From CAZBRS01 sp964494475 (GTDB taxonomy: Bacteria > Myxococcota_A > UBA9042 > CAZBRS01), in the NCBI GenBank assembly GCA_964494475.1, contig CAZBRS010000043.1:1-53989 (forward strand): 53,989 nt of DNA, written 5' to 3'. The notes below the pieces were generated by a model. That model was not told where the DNA came from. It did not search any database and worked only from the letters and a program-made list of their open reading frames with translations. The translations under genes were made by a program, and so were the position numbers. This document shows positions 43,883-52,741 of the stretch, one piece after another (the first letter of the stretch is position 1; every line of letters starts with the position of its first letter).

Positions 43883-44651
43883 GGCAGGGGGCGAGCAGGC
43901 CCGCGGCCCGCTCACGCTCACCATGATCCGCTGCGCCACGCTGCTCCTCGAGTGGGGCGGCGTGCGGCTGCTGACGGATCCGTGGTTCGCGGGCCACCTG
44001 CGCGGCCTGCCGTGCTTGCGCTCCCCCGGCCTGACCGAGGCGCAGGTGGGGCGCGTCGACGCCGTGCTGGTGTCGCACCTGCACCCCGATCACTTCGATC
44101 GTCGCGCCCTGGCGCGGCTTCGACCGCCACCTCCGCTGGTGCTGCTGCCCCCGGGGGCGTCGGGCCGCCTGCGCCGGGCCTGGCCAGCGTCTTACGTCGA
44201 GCTCGCCCCGTGGCAGGCGCGAACCGTCGGCGGCGTGACCGTCACGGCCGTGCCCGCGCGTCACACGGGCCCCGGCCCCGACGAGGTCAACCACGTGCTC
44301 GACCTGCCCGGCTGGGGGCGCGTCTACTTCGGGGGCGACGCGCGGCTCGATCGCGACCTGTTCGCCGCCATCGCCGCCCGCTTCGCGCCGATCCGGCTGG
44401 CGCTGCTGCCCGTGGGCGGGACGCGCATCTTCGGGAAGCGCACCGTCATGGCTCCGGCCGATGCCTGGGAGGCCGCGCGCACGCTGCAGGCCGAGGTGGT
44501 GGTACCCATCCACGAGGGGGGCATCTGGCTGTCGGTGCCGCCGCTCTCCCTGCACCCGGGCCGGGCTCGGCACCTCGCCTGCCTGGCCGAGCAGGCCGGA
44601 AGCGGGCCGCGCGTGATCGTCCTGGCCGAGGGCGAGTCGACCACGATGTGA
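43875..44651 (+). CDS. Metallo-beta-lactamase-fold hydrolase, UlaG-like
   Basis: 258 residues. The metal motif is H68-L-H70-P-D72-H73; ARHTGPGP, FGGDAR with the bridging Asp, and PIHEGGIW supply further ligands. The short, two-sandwich form resembles L-ascorbate-6-phosphate lactonase-type (UlaG) and N-acyl-phosphatidylethanolamine phospholipase-type enzymes. No signal peptide. ATG overlaps the membrane protein gene by 8 nt. Last gene of the plus set, 18 bases from the convergent carbamoyltransferase. Confidence 0.88.
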   Translation: MSEAGGEQARGPLTLTMIRCATLLLEWGGVRLLTDPWFAGHLRGLPCLRSPGLTEAQVGRVDAVLVSHLHPDHFDRRALARLRPPPPLVLLPPGASGRLRRAWPASYVELAPWQARTVGGVTVTAVPARHTGPGPDEVNHVLDLPGWGRVYFGGDARLDRDLFAAIAARFAPIRLALLPVGGTRIFGKRTVMAPADAWEAARTLQAEVVVPIHEGGIWLSVPPLSLHPGRARHLACLAEQAGSGPRVIVLAEGESTTM

Positions 44652-44669
44652 TTCTCTTTGTCGGCGCGA

Positions 44670-46361
44670 TTACGCCTTCGTGTCGCCCGCTTCAATCCAG
44701 AACGGGCCGAGCGCCAGGGCGTCGAGGTGCCCCTCCCGGAAGCAGCGCAGGGCGTCTTCGGGCGTGCACACGATGGGCTCGCCGTGCATGTTGAAGCTGG
44801 TGTTGAGGATGCTCGGCACCCCCGTGCGCTCGTACACCCTGCGCAGGATGCGGTAGTAGCCCGGGTCGGCCTCCTCGTAGACCACCTGGGGCCGGGCCGT
44901 GCCGTCGAGGTGCACCACCGCCGGCGACGCCGCCTTCATGGCGTCGGTGCAGTCGAAGGTGATGGTCATGTAGCGCGCCGTGAGGTCGACGCCCGGGCCC
45001 CAGTCGCGGTAGCAGGCCGCGGCGTGTTCGCCGAGCGTGGCCGGCGCGAAGGGCATGAACTCGGCGCGCTGCAGGCGCTCGTTCAGCCAGTCGTTCACGC
45101 TGGGATCGGCCGTGTGGTACAGGATGCTGCGGTGCCCCAGGGCCCGCGGGCCGTACTCCATGCGCCCCGTGAAGCGCGCCACCACCTTGCCCTGCAGCAT
45201 GGCGTCGACCACCGCCGCGTCGATGTCGGGCAGTCGGCGGGCGGGCAACTTCGCGGCCTCGAGGGCGTCGCCGAGGCGCGCCTCGGGGTAGTCGGGCCCC
45301 AGGAAGGCGTGCGGGAGGGCCGTGGGGACGAGCCCTCCGTTGGCCGCGAAGTGGGCAAAGGCCGAGCCCACCGCCACGCCCTGGTCGCTCATGGCCGGGT
45401 GCACGAAGAGCCCCTCGACCTCGGGCAGGGCCCACAGCCGTTGGTTCACGCACACGTTGCCGAACACGCCCCCGGCCAGCACCAGGTGCGTGAGGCCGGT
45501 CTCGCGGAGCGCCCGGCGCGCGTAGGCGACCAGCACGTCCTCGAGGCGCGCCTGGGCCGCGGCGGCGATGTCGGCGTCGGTGTGGGCGCGGAGCTCCGCG
45601 AAGAGCCCGCGCGAGCGCGACTTGGACCACAGCGGGGCCAGGCGGAAGGCCGTGTCGTCCTTCTCGAGGCCGATGAGCTTCTCCATGAGCGGGTAGGCTC
45701 GGCGGGGGTCGCCGTGGGCCGCGAGGCCCGTGACCTTGCCGGCCAGCAGCACGTGGAAGCCCAGGAACTGCGCGATTTCGCCGTAGAACTGCCCGGGTGA
45801 CTGCACGGCGTCGGAGCCCCAGAGCGGCTCGCAGCGCCCGCCGCCGCACGCGAACACGCGGGCCGACCAGCCGTCGCCCATGTTGTCGACCGACAACGCC
45901 AGCGCCTCGGGGAAGCCCGAGGTGATCCAGGCCGACCAGGCGTGCGCCGTGTGGTGGTCGACCACCTCGACGGGGCGCCCGAAGCGGCGGTGCAGGGCGG
46001 CGCGTCCGAAGCGCTCGGCCAGGCGGGCCGTCAGCCCCTCGCGCGTCCACGAGGCCTGCAGCGCCAGGTAGGCCTTGTGGGTCACGCCGAAGAAGTCGTG
46101 CTCCCCCTCCATGGCGGCGCGTCCGCCCGGCAGGCGCGGCAGGAAGTGGAAGCGGTTGGCCGCCACCACGTCGACGTCGTCGAGGGTCACCCCTCCGAGG
46201 CGCAGCACCTCGGCCACGGAGCGTGTGGGGAAGCCCGGCTCGAAGCGACGGCGCGTGAGGCGCTCCTCGGCCACGGCGGCCACGATGGTCGTGCCGCGCA
46301 CCAGGGCGGCGTTGGCGTTCGTGTCTTCGTGGATGGCCAGCACGGGGCGGGGAGGGGTCAT
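44670..46361 (-). CDS. Second carbamoyltransferase, NodU/CmcH family
   Basis: 563 residues. The Kae1-like start is VLAIHEDTNANAAL, the His set HHTAH lies at 136-140, LVLAGGVFGNVCVN, MEYGPRALGHRSI, MPFAPATL and NTSFNMHGEPIV follow. Complete and apparently active. It differs from the copy at 38494 in the N-terminal third, including a DFFGVTHKAYLALQ segment absent there, so the two probably modify different substrates. Last gene of the five-gene minus operon; ATGA overlap with the small membrane protein. Confidence 0.93.
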   Translation of the reverse strand: MTPPRPVLAIHEDTNANAALVRGTTIVAAVAEERLTRRRFEPGFPTRSVAEVLRLGGVTLDDVDVVAANRFHFLPRLPGGRAAMEGEHDFFGVTHKAYLALQASWTREGLTARLAERFGRAALHRRFGRPVEVVDHHTAHAWSAWITSGFPEALALSVDNMGDGWSARVFACGGGRCEPLWGSDAVQSPGQFYGEIAQFLGFHVLLAGKVTGLAAHGDPRRAYPLMEKLIGLEKDDTAFRLAPLWSKSRSRGLFAELRAHTDADIAAAAQARLEDVLVAYARRALRETGLTHLVLAGGVFGNVCVNQRLWALPEVEGLFVHPAMSDQGVAVGSAFAHFAANGGLVPTALPHAFLGPDYPEARLGDALEAAKLPARRLPDIDAAVVDAMLQGKVVARFTGRMEYGPRALGHRSILYHTADPSVNDWLNERLQRAEFMPFAPATLGEHAAACYRDWGPGVDLTARYMTITFDCTDAMKAASPAVVHLDGTARPQVVYEEADPGYYRILRRVYERTGVPSILNTSFNMHGEPIVCTPEDALRCFREGHLDALALGPFWIEAGDTKA

Positions 46362-46627
46362 GGTCGGGCACTCCGCGCGCGCAGCCAGGCGCAGGCCGCC
46401 GCGGGCAGGGCCACCAGCGTCGCCGTCGACACGACGAGCGGGGTCGTCACGCTCTGGTGGAGCACCCACGCCGCCGAGAAGCTGGCCAGGGGCACGACCA
46501 GCGCGCCCAGCGTGAAGCCGACCAGCAGGCGCAGGGGCCACGACCAGGTCGAATTGGCGCACCAGGCGAGCGCCACGCCCGGCACCAGGAACGACCAGAG
46601 CACGAGCAGCGCTTGAACGAGCAGCAT
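46358..46627 (-). CDS. Small membrane protein, unknown
   Basis: 89 residues with three hydrophobic helices (about 1-22, 32-52 and 60-80) and an Arg-rich end ARSARP. No family recognised. Its ATG lies 7 nt after the radical SAM stop and its stop overlaps the carbamoyltransferase start, so it is a real member of the operon. The ribosome site is weak (GAGG one base from the ATG), consistent with coupling. It could anchor a partner at the membrane. Confidence 0.65.
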   Translation of the reverse strand: MLLVQALLVLWSFLVPGVALAWCANSTWSWPLRLLVGFTLGALVVPLASFSAAWVLHQSVTTPLVVSTATLVALPAAACAWLRARSARP

Positions 46628-46634
46628 GCCTCGA

Positions 46635-48059
46635 CTACCCCTCGCTTCGTCGGAACGCCGCGCCGAGCCCCGTCAGCGCCGTGCGCAGCAGCGGGCGCCA
46701 CTCGGACGTTCCGTTCAGGAGCAGGCGCCCGAGCTTCACCACCGTGCGTGGTCGCAGGTAGAAGGCCCGCTGGAAGCGCGCTCCCTCGGCCGTCACCTCG
46801 GCCTCCGGGCGGCCGTCGGGGGAGAGCACCGCCGCGTTCAGGAAGCGGTACTCGGCCCAATCCTCGGTGCGGATCCAGCCGTTCTTCCGGGCCTCGTCCC
46901 ACAGCAGCGTGCCCGGGTACGGCGTGAGGAACGAGAGCTGAAGATAGTCGGGGTCGGCCTCCAGGGCAAGCGCCAGCGTGCGCGCCACGTCGGCGGGGCC
47001 CTCGCCGGGCACGTTCAGGATCACGAAGCCCATGGTCGAGAGGCCCACCGCGCGGGCCGCCCGGAAGGCCTTGCCCACGGCCTCGGGCGCGAGCCGCTTG
47101 CCGAGGAAGCGCATGCCGGCCTCGGAGCCGCTCTCGATGCCCATCTCGACGCGCACGCAGCCGGCCGCCTTCATGCGCGCCAGCAGCGGCCGATCGACCA
47201 GGTCGGCGCGGGTCAGGCAGATCCAGCGGGCGCGGCGGTGCAGGCCCCGGGCCTCCACGGCGTCGGCGAACTGCAGGACCCACTCGGAGCGCGTGGTGAA
47301 CGTGTCGTCGACGAACGAGAAGAAGCGCACGCCCCAGTCGCGGGTGGCGCGGTCCATCTCGTCGGCCACGGCCTCGGGCGACCGGTAGCGCATGCGCTTG
47401 CCCGAGGTGAAGGGCACGGCGCAGTACACGCACGGGTAGGGGCAGCCCCGCATGGCGAGCACGGTGGTGAACGCGTCGGAGTCGGGGCAGCGGTAGCGCT
47501 CCATGGGCAGCAGATCGCGGGCGGGCAGGGGCAGGGTGTCGAGGTCGGCGATCGGGGTCGCCACGCCGCCGTCGATCACGCCGCCGTCGGGGCCGCGAAA
47601 GGCCACTCCGGTCAGCGGCGCGACGAGGCCCGCGCCAGCGCCGAGGCGCGCGAGCAGCGGCGCGATGGTGGCCTCGGCCTCGCCGCGCACGATCGCGTCG
47701 AGGGCCGGGAACTCGGCCAGGGTGCGCTCGGGCAACGCCGTGCCGTGCGGGCCCCCGAGGAGGACCGGCAGGTCGGGCCGAGCCGCCTTGGCGTGCGCGG
47801 CGATCTGCCCGGCGAGGGGCACGGTCGGGGTCACGGCCGTGAGCCCCAGCACGTCGGGCCGCAGGTCGAGCGCGGCCCGGGCGGCCTGGTCGAGGTCGTA
47901 GCCCAGGGCGTTGGCGTCGACGATGGCCACGTCGTGGCCGGCCTCGCGCGCCGCGGCCGCCACGTAGGCCAGCCCAAGCGGCGGGCCCAGCGATGTCTGG
48001 GCGATGCGCCGGATGCGCGCCTGGAAGGGCGGGTTCACGAGCACCAGGCGCGAGCTCAT
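46635..48059 (-). CDS. B12-binding radical SAM enzyme
   Basis: 474 residues. Residues 1 to about 140 form a cobalamin-binding Rossmann domain (VNPPFQAR, LGLAYVAAAARE, VDANALGYD, LLGGPHG), typical of BchE/HpnJ-like class B enzymes. The radical SAM cluster is C206-X3-C210-X2-C213 (CPYPCVYC); VDDTF, MGIESGSE and GFVILNVPGEGP are later barrel motifs. Such enzymes methylate unactivated carbons or do ring rearrangements. Substrate unknown. Overlaps the small Cys-pair protein by 4 nt. Confidence 0.92.
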   Translation of the reverse strand: MSSRLVLVNPPFQARIRRIAQTSLGPPLGLAYVAAAAREAGHDVAIVDANALGYDLDQAARAALDLRPDVLGLTAVTPTVPLAGQIAAHAKAARPDLPVLLGGPHGTALPERTLAEFPALDAIVRGEAEATIAPLLARLGAGAGLVAPLTGVAFRGPDGGVIDGGVATPIADLDTLPLPARDLLPMERYRCPDSDAFTTVLAMRGCPYPCVYCAVPFTSGKRMRYRSPEAVADEMDRATRDWGVRFFSFVDDTFTTRSEWVLQFADAVEARGLHRRARWICLTRADLVDRPLLARMKAAGCVRVEMGIESGSEAGMRFLGKRLAPEAVGKAFRAARAVGLSTMGFVILNVPGEGPADVARTLALALEADPDYLQLSFLTPYPGTLLWDEARKNGWIRTEDWAEYRFLNAAVLSPDGRPEAEVTAEGARFQRAFYLRPRTVVKLGRLLLNGTSEWRPLLRTALTGLGAAFRRSEG

Positions 48060-48343
48060 GCCCCGCCTTCGTGGTCGCGCCGAAGCTCGCTCCCGATGGC
48101 GCAGGCCTCGTCGGCCGGCTCGCCCTCGAGGCGAATGCCCTCGCGCGTGCGCACCGCGCGCCACAGGTCGGCCACGTAGCGGCGGTGGAAGGTCGCCACG
48201 TCGCGGAAGCGCGGGTCGGCCAGGGCCGCCACCTCGAGCGCCGAGCCCCACAGCGCGTGGTAGCCGAAGAGCAGCGTGCTCCCCAGCACCCAGCGTGTGC
48301 GCGAGATCGGCTGGGCGCCGCCCTTGCCGCCGCAGCAGGCCAT
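48056..48343 (-). CDS. Small protein with N-terminal Cys pair, unknown
   Basis: 95 residues, beginning ACCGGKGG, then one hydrophobic segment (about 19-40: VLGSTLLFGYHALWG) and a charged helical tail with a Cys at about 82. No family recognised. TGATG links it to the PP-loop gene upstream and ATGA to the radical SAM gene downstream, so it is almost surely translated. The adjacent Cys pair could bind metal or be lipid- or sulfur-modified; this is speculation. Confidence 0.62.
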   Translation of the reverse strand: MACCGGKGGAQPISRTRWVLGSTLLFGYHALWGSALEVAALADPRFRDVATFHRRYVADLWRAVRTREGIRLEGEPADEACAIGSELRRDHEGGA

Positions 48344-49038
48344 CAGGCGCCCCCTCCCCGCACCAGGCGGTCCATCACGGGGCGGCGCGACAGGATGTAC
48401 GAGGCCACCATGCGCTCGGGGTGCCGCGGCGGGCGCTTCAGCAGCAGGTAGGGCAGGTAGTACAGCTCGCCGGGGATGCAGCTCGGCTGGATGCCCAGGT
48501 AGCGGTCGCGGAGCGGCACGCCCATCCGCAGGCCCGAGGCCTTGAGGAGCTCGCGCTTGGCGTCGCGCGGCAGGTCGTAGTCGGTGGGCACGAACGCCAC
48601 GCCGTGGTCCTGGTAGAAGTGCGACACCAGCGACAGGCTGATGAGCATCTGCTCGACCATCTCGGACGTGTCGGCCGACGAGCCGTCGGTGTGCCGCGAG
48701 ATGCCGTGCGCGCGGTCGTAGCGCACGCTGGCCGTGTGCATGGCCAGCTTGCATCCCATGCACCAGATGAACGCCGACTGGTACCGGGCGTAGTCTTCGG
48801 CCAGGCTCGACACCGTGAGCGTGCGGAACAGCTCGCGGACCGACTCGAAGTGGTACACGAAGCGCCCCGGAGCCCGCGCGATGAGCTCGTCGGCCCGTCG
48901 CTCGGCGCGTCCGAAGCCGTAGTGCCCGTGGCCGTTCGAGTACGTGAGCAGGTGCACGCGATCGTACGTCTTGGCGAGGTGCAGGGCGGCCACCGTGGAG
49001 TCGACGCCGCCCGAGAACATGAGCGAGATCTCGTTCAT
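48343..49038 (-). CDS. PP-loop ATPase (adenine nucleotide alpha-hydrolase) of unknown role
   Basis: 231 residues. The pyrophosphatase loop is S9-G-G-V-D-S14; FIWCMGCK has a CxxC and PSCIPG a third Cys. It resembles QueC, TtuA and other enzymes that activate a substrate with ATP for amide or thio transfer, but lacks the full CxxCxxC set of QueC. First gene of the five-gene operon. ATG 49038 is chosen; an ATG nine bases upstream has no room for a ribosome site. Substrate unknown. Confidence 0.82.
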   Translation of the reverse strand: MNEISLMFSGGVDSTVAALHLAKTYDRVHLLTYSNGHGHYGFGRAERRADELIARAPGRFVYHFESVRELFRTLTVSSLAEDYARYQSAFIWCMGCKLAMHTASVRYDRAHGISRHTDGSSADTSEMVEQMLISLSLVSHFYQDHGVAFVPTDYDLPRDAKRELLKASGLRMGVPLRDRYLGIQPSCIPGELYYLPYLLLKRPPRHPERMVASYILSRRPVMDRLVRGGGA

Positions 49039-49262
49039 GGCGGGCATCCTACCGGCCGAGGGGCCCCCAAGGCAAGCGAGAGGCGCGCGCAAGGCGTCGA
49101 CGGGAGGCCGCAGCCGTGGTTCCCGGTGGTCCAACCGGACCGCCCCGAGACCAGGCCCGGACCGCCCCGCTGGTCCGCGCTGGCGCGGGCCTTCTCTCTT
49201 TCCGATTGATCCGAAACAACAATCTCCTCTGGCACGCCCCGTGCGTTACCCGGCACCGGGAA

Positions 49263-49277
49263 CCGGAAACGTTCCGG
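49263..49277. promoter_or_regulatory. Perfect dyad just before comM, candidate operator
   Basis: CCGGAA-ACG-TTCCGG, flanked by two direct copies of GGGAAC (49258-49263 and 49276-49281). GAAC-N7-GTTC within it resembles the half-site vocabulary of LexA boxes, and the operon continues into recA. No clear -35/-10 is seen in 49039-49262; the rest of that stretch shows nothing else. A LexA role is a guess. Confidence 0.35.
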
Positions 49278-49293
49278 GAACGGGGAGATGGCG

Positions 49294-50811
49294 ATGCTCC
49301 AGCGGGTGCTCTCGTCCGGGCTCATGGGCGTCGATCCCTTCGCGGTCGAGGTGGAGGTCGACACGCCGCGGGGCCTGTCGGCGTTCGAGATCGTGGGGCT
49401 GGCCGAGATGTCGGTGCGCGAGAGCCGGGTGCGGGTGAAGTCGGCCATCGTGAACAGCGGGTTCAAGTTCCCGCGCTGCCGCATCATCGTGAACCTGGCG
49501 CCGGCCGACGTGAAGAAGGTGGGCACGGCGTACGATTTGCCGATGGCGGTGGGCATCCTCGCGTCCGAGGGCGAGATCCCCGACGAGCGCCTGGGGGACA
49601 CGGTCTTCTTCGGCGAGCTCGGGCTGGACGGCGCCATCAAGGGCACGCAGGGGGTGTTGCCGGTGGCGCTCGGGGCCCGCGACCTGGGGCTCAAGCGCAT
49701 CGTGGTCAGCCGACGGAACGCGGCCGAGGCGGCGGCGGTGGGTGGCCTCGAGGTGGTGCCCACCGAGAGCCTGACGGAGCTCTGCGACATCCTGAACGGC
49801 AAGAGCACGCCGGCGCCGATCGAGCTCCTGGCCGACGTGGAGCCGGCGGCGCCGCCGGACCTGTCGGACATCCGGGGGCAGGAGCACGCCAAGCGCGCGC
49901 TCGAGATCGCGGCGGCGGGCGGGCACAACCTGTTGATGGCCGGGCCTCCGGGGTCCGGGAAGACCATGCTCGCGCGGCGGCTGCCGGGCATCCTGCCCGA
50001 CATGACCGAGACCGAGGCCATCGAGACCACGAAGATCTACTCGGTGAGCGGGCTGCTCGACGGGCGGCACGGGCTCCTGAAGCACCGGCCGTTCCGGGCG
50101 CCGCACCACACGGTGTCGGACGTGGCGCTGGTGGGGGGAGGGTCGATCCCGCGGCCGGGCGAGATCTCGCTGGCCCACCACGGGGTGCTCTTCCTCGACG
50201 AGATGCCCGAGTTCCACCGGCACGTGCTCGAGGTGCTGCGCCAGCCGCTCGAAGAGCGGCGCGTGACCATCTCGCGCGCGGCGGTGAGCGTCGAGTTCCC
50301 GGCCGACTTCATGCTGGTGGGGGCGTTCAATCCCTGCCCCTGCGGCCACCTGGGCGACCCGCGCCGGGTGTGCACGTGCTCGCTGTCGCAGGTCGAGCGC
50401 TACCGGGCGCGGCTGTCGGGGCCGCTGCTCGATCGCATCCACCTGCAGGTCGAGGTGCCGGCGGTGCCGGTCGAGAGCCTGCGGGGACGGGCGGCGGGCG
50501 AGGGCAGCGCGGCCGTGCGCGAGCGGGTGGCGCGGGCGCGGGCCGTACAGGCGGCTCGCTTCGAGGGGCTCACGATCCGCACCAACGCCCAGATGGGCGT
50601 GCAGGAGCTCGAGGCCTTCGCCGAGCTCGGGGGCGCCGAGACGGCGTTCCTCGAGAAGGTGGTCGATCGGCTGGGGCTCTCGGCGCGCACGTACCACGGG
50701 CTCGTCAAGGTGGCGCGCACCATCGCCGACCTCGATCGCGAGCCGCGTGTGCGCGTCGAGCACGTGGCCGAGGCCGTGCAGTACCGCATCCAGGACCGCT
50801 CGCAGGGGTGA
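49294..50811 (+). CDS. comM: YifB/ComM Mg-chelatase-like AAA+ ATPase
   Basis: 505 residues from ATG 49294, which has GGGGAG six bases before it; an ATG two codons earlier abuts that site and is unlikely. N-terminal domain 1-170, then Walker A GPPGSGKTM, Walker B GVLFLDEMPEF, and the Cys cluster NPCPCGH...CTC between, plus sensor and C-terminal lid. ComM is a hexameric branch-migration helicase that supports integration of transforming DNA. Cotranscribed with recA 39 nt downstream, a sensible functional pair. Confidence 0.94.
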   Translation: MLQRVLSSGLMGVDPFAVEVEVDTPRGLSAFEIVGLAEMSVRESRVRVKSAIVNSGFKFPRCRIIVNLAPADVKKVGTAYDLPMAVGILASEGEIPDERLGDTVFFGELGLDGAIKGTQGVLPVALGARDLGLKRIVVSRRNAAEAAAVGGLEVVPTESLTELCDILNGKSTPAPIELLADVEPAAPPDLSDIRGQEHAKRALEIAAAGGHNLLMAGPPGSGKTMLARRLPGILPDMTETEAIETTKIYSVSGLLDGRHGLLKHRPFRAPHHTVSDVALVGGGSIPRPGEISLAHHGVLFLDEMPEFHRHVLEVLRQPLEERRVTISRAAVSVEFPADFMLVGAFNPCPCGHLGDPRRVCTCSLSQVERYRARLSGPLLDRIHLQVEVPAVPVESLRGRAAGEGSAAVRERVARARAVQAARFEGLTIRTNAQMGVQELEAFAELGGAETAFLEKVVDRLGLSARTYHGLVKVARTIADLDREPRVRVEHVAEAVQYRIQDRSQG

Positions 50812-50850
50812 GCCGTCCTTCGGGAATACGGGCGACAAGGAGGAGGAGCC

Positions 50851-51888
<1,038 letters not shown>

Positions 51889-51913
51889 CCCGTTCGTCCG
51901 CATCGCGCGAGGT

Positions 51914-51942
51914 GCCGGGCGGGCGGAGGTCGCCCGTCCGGC
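51914..51942 (+). terminator. Hairpin after recA, terminator-like
   Basis: 12-bp stem GCCGGGCGGGCG / CGCCCGTCCGGC with one G-T pair and loop GAGGT, 25 nt after the recA stop. No T-run follows, so it is a terminator candidate of the U-poor kind. Its end touches the palindrome CGTTCGAACG (51942-51951). Confidence 0.5.
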
Positions 51943-51969
51943 GTTCGAACGTTCGCGAAGGAGGTTCCC

Positions 51970-52383
51970 ATGTCCGAGCAGCCCACCACCCCGTCCGTGC
52001 CCGTGCCGTACGAGCACCCCATCACCCTCACCCCCGACGAGCTGGGGCCGGCCGAGCGCCTGACCCTGGGCCTGGCGCGCCTGACGGCCTGGAAGGAGGA
52101 CCCCGCCGACCTGAAGGCCGGCTGGACGCCGCGCGTGCGCAGCTGGAAGGGCTACGCCTTCTGGTGCCTGAAGCGCCTGTCCGACGCCGGCATGATCCAG
52201 GACCGGAACGGCACCAAGACCCTGGTGCTCACCGACGACGGCCTCGAGTTCGCCGAGCAGTTCCTGACCGAGGTCGGCATCGCGCCCCGCGCCCTGCAGA
52301 CCCGCGCCCTGCCCCCGCGTCCCCCCGCCAGCCCCGAGGACCATCGAGGGGCGTCCGAGGCCGAGGCCGCCCTGTCGGCGTAG
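51970..52383 (+). CDS. DUF6429-like protein
   Basis: 137 residues. The middle part RSWKGYAFWCLKRLSDAGMIQDRNGTKTLVLTDDGLEFAE matches, from memory, the pattern of the DUF6429 family, small proteins with a winged-helix look. The N-terminus is Pro/Thr-rich and the C-terminus a low-complexity Pro/Ala tail. Function unknown; the fold could bind nucleic acid. GAAGGAGG precedes ATG 51970, and the palindrome CGTTCGAACG with GTTCG repeats lies just upstream, a possible operator. Confidence 0.65.
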   Translation: MSEQPTTPSVPVPYEHPITLTPDELGPAERLTLGLARLTAWKEDPADLKAGWTPRVRSWKGYAFWCLKRLSDAGMIQDRNGTKTLVLTDDGLEFAEQFLTEVGIAPRALQTRALPPRPPASPEDHRGASEAEAALSA

Positions 52384-52395
52384 GCCGTCCTCCCC

Positions 52396-52427
52396 GTGGC
52401 GCCGGACCCGCGCGGGTCCGGTGCCAC
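52396..52427 (+). terminator. Strong hairpin before the phd-vapC locus
   Basis: 15-bp stem with one G-T mismatch and a 2-nt loop (GTGGCGCCGGACCCG / CGGGTCCGGTGCCAC). No T-run. It separates the DUF6429-like gene from the toxin-antitoxin promoter and probably insulates them. Confidence 0.5.
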
Positions 52428-52431
52428 AGCC

Positions 52432-52485
52432 TTGACTTCCCGCAGGGAGGGTCCGAAGATGCGTACGTACGCAACCGTACGTACG
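52432..52485 (+). promoter_or_regulatory. Promoter and operator of the phd-vapC locus
   Basis: TTGACT (52432-52437), 17-nt spacer, weak -10 GAAGAT (52455-52460), followed by an inverted repeat with 10-bp arms CGTACGTACG at 52462-52471 and 52476-52485, spacer CAAC. The inner half-sites are ACGTACG...CGTACGT, the same as at the yefM promoter (15006-15025), and the adjoining spacer base order CAA is shared. Likely autoregulation. Confidence 0.6.
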
Positions 52486-52495
52486 GAGCCCGGAG

Positions 52496-52741
52496 ATGCG
52501 CATGACGGCGACCGAGCTGCGCGCGAACCTGTACAAGGCGCTGGACCAGATGCTGGCCACGGGCGAGCCCATCGAGATCACGCGAAAGGGCCGCACCCTG
52601 AAGCTGACGCTCGAGCCCGTCGAGCAGAAGGGCAGCATCCTCGATCGGTTGGTGCCCCACGACTGCATCGTGGGCGACCCCGACGATTTCGTGCACATCG
52701 ACTGGAGTCACGAGTGGAAGCCCTATCTTCCGAACGACTGA
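52496..52741 (+). CDS. Phd/YefM-family antitoxin
   Basis: 81 residues. TATELRANLYKALDQM, EPIEITRKGRTLKLTLE is the Phd/YefM DNA-binding domain; the acidic/aromatic tail (GDPDDFVHIDWSHEW) would hold the toxin. Two starts are possible: ATG 52496 and ATG 52502, the latter with GGAG six bases before it. The partner is a PIN toxin, a combination known in other genomes. The stop lies 28 nt into vapC. Confidence 0.88.
   Translation: MRMTATELRANLYKALDQMLATGEPIEITRKGRTLKLTLEPVEQKGSILDRLVPHDCIVGDPDDFVHIDWSHEWKPYLPND

Noticed and set aside
44652..44669. Terminator between the convergent MBL and carbamoyltransferase genes
   Set aside because: Only 18 bases, with no stem-loop or T-run visible.
52462..52485. 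Short repeat array or CRISPR remnant from the repeated CGTACG units
   Set aside because: Only two arms, palindromic, no spacers, and placed as an operator before a toxin-antitoxin gene.
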